DNA from: Ferrimonas balearica
GTDB lineage: Bacteria; Pseudomonadota; Gammaproteobacteria; Enterobacterales; Shewanellaceae
Direction: 5' to 3'
Assembly (NCBI RefSeq): GCF_019802085.1
Contig: NZ_JAHVHV010000002.1
Location: 434,001-498,000 of the forward strand
Length of the DNA stretch: 64,000 bases
Of this stretch, positions 63,821 to 64,000 are shown in pieces. Position 1 is the stretch's first letter, and each line of letters opens with the position of its first letter. Below the pieces are notes generated by a model, which saw only the letters and a program-made list of their open reading frames with translations, searched no databases and was not told the DNA's origin. The position numbers and the translations under genes were made by a program.

Positions 63821-63828
63821 GCACACAG

Positions 63829-64000
63829 ATGACCAAACGGGTTTGGGCACTGGCCCTGGTGCTGCTTAGCGGATCCGCCTGGGGATCCACCTCCACGCCA
63901 AAGAACGAGGCGGCGGATCCCTCGCTGTACCAGCGCACTCAGGCCTGGTTCGAGCAGCTGCTGGAGGATCTGGGGGCGGACGGCGGTTTCGATCCGGAGA
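63829..64000 (+). CDS. Secreted protein, cut by the window end
   Basis: Starts ATG 63829, 57 residues visible and open to the edge. Signal peptide MTKRVWALALVLLSGSAWG, then charged QRTQAWFEQLLEDLGADGGF. It is 9 nt after the barrel gene, so likely cotranscribed. Too short to classify; an outer-membrane or periplasmic role is a guess. Confidence 0.6.
   Translation, partial: MTKRVWALALVLLSGSAWGSTSTPKNEAADPSLYQRTQAWFEQLLEDLGADGGFDPE

Overview
The window joins two different kinds of DNA. Positions 1 to about 25.5 kb are the packaging, head, tail and right-hand accessory part of a lambda-like (siphovirus) prophage. From 25,575 onward the sequence is the chromosome of a GC-rich gammaproteobacterium. 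The mix of genes (GltS, ZntB-like, YceH, BtuB and BtuR, MetH behind a consensus MetJ box, several diguanylate cyclases, a SpeD of eukaryotic type) suggests a marine Alteromonadales-type organism. Ferrimonas or a relative is my best guess, from memory of gene content only.

Prophage, plus strand (1-17,081): a small gene and terminator, a cos-like region that resembles lambda cosN, then terminase small (Nu1-like) and large (GpA) subunits, gpW, portal, a fused prohead protease and HK97-fold capsid, head-tail completion genes, tail tube, a tail chaperone with a probable -1 frameshift extension, a short tape measure, a distal tail protein and a 2,031-residue tail tip/fibre protein. The integrase, repressor and lysis genes are not in the window and are presumably to the left, as in an integrated lambda.

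Prophage, minus strand (17,104-25,131): a block of about twelve overlapping genes read towards the tail genes, in the place of the lambda b region. It holds an Ash/Icd-like pair, a winged-helix protein, a tandem HU/IHF-fold protein, membrane proteins, a large repeat-bearing lipoprotein, a DnaQ-type exonuclease with a BRCT domain, a P-loop protein and a YozE-like protein. This is the least explained part of the window. A noncoding stretch (25,132-25,574) probably holds the early promoter and the right attachment site.

Chromosome (25,575-64,000): rnhA; a PAS-GGDEF cyclase; an AlkB-type hydroxylase; a two-receiver GGDEF regulator; an alkylation-repair pair (Ada-AlkA fusion and Ogt); an AraJ-type exporter with divergent LysR gene; ZntB-like and GltS transporters; a Flp-pilin-like protein with a long Gly-Thr-Pro repeat; metH; an ArsR-regulated metal permease; an orphan FetB-like permease; btuR; two interleaved pairs of paralogous genes around a MarR-MATE pair; yceH; a B12 cluster (DUF6580-like, PduO-like adenosyltransferase, cobalamin riboswitch, btuB); another GGDEF protein; a eukaryotic-type speD with a structured leader; and several envelope proteins. 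Cobalamin recurs: B12-dependent MetH, two unrelated adenosyltransferases and riboswitch-controlled BtuB lie within about 17 kb.
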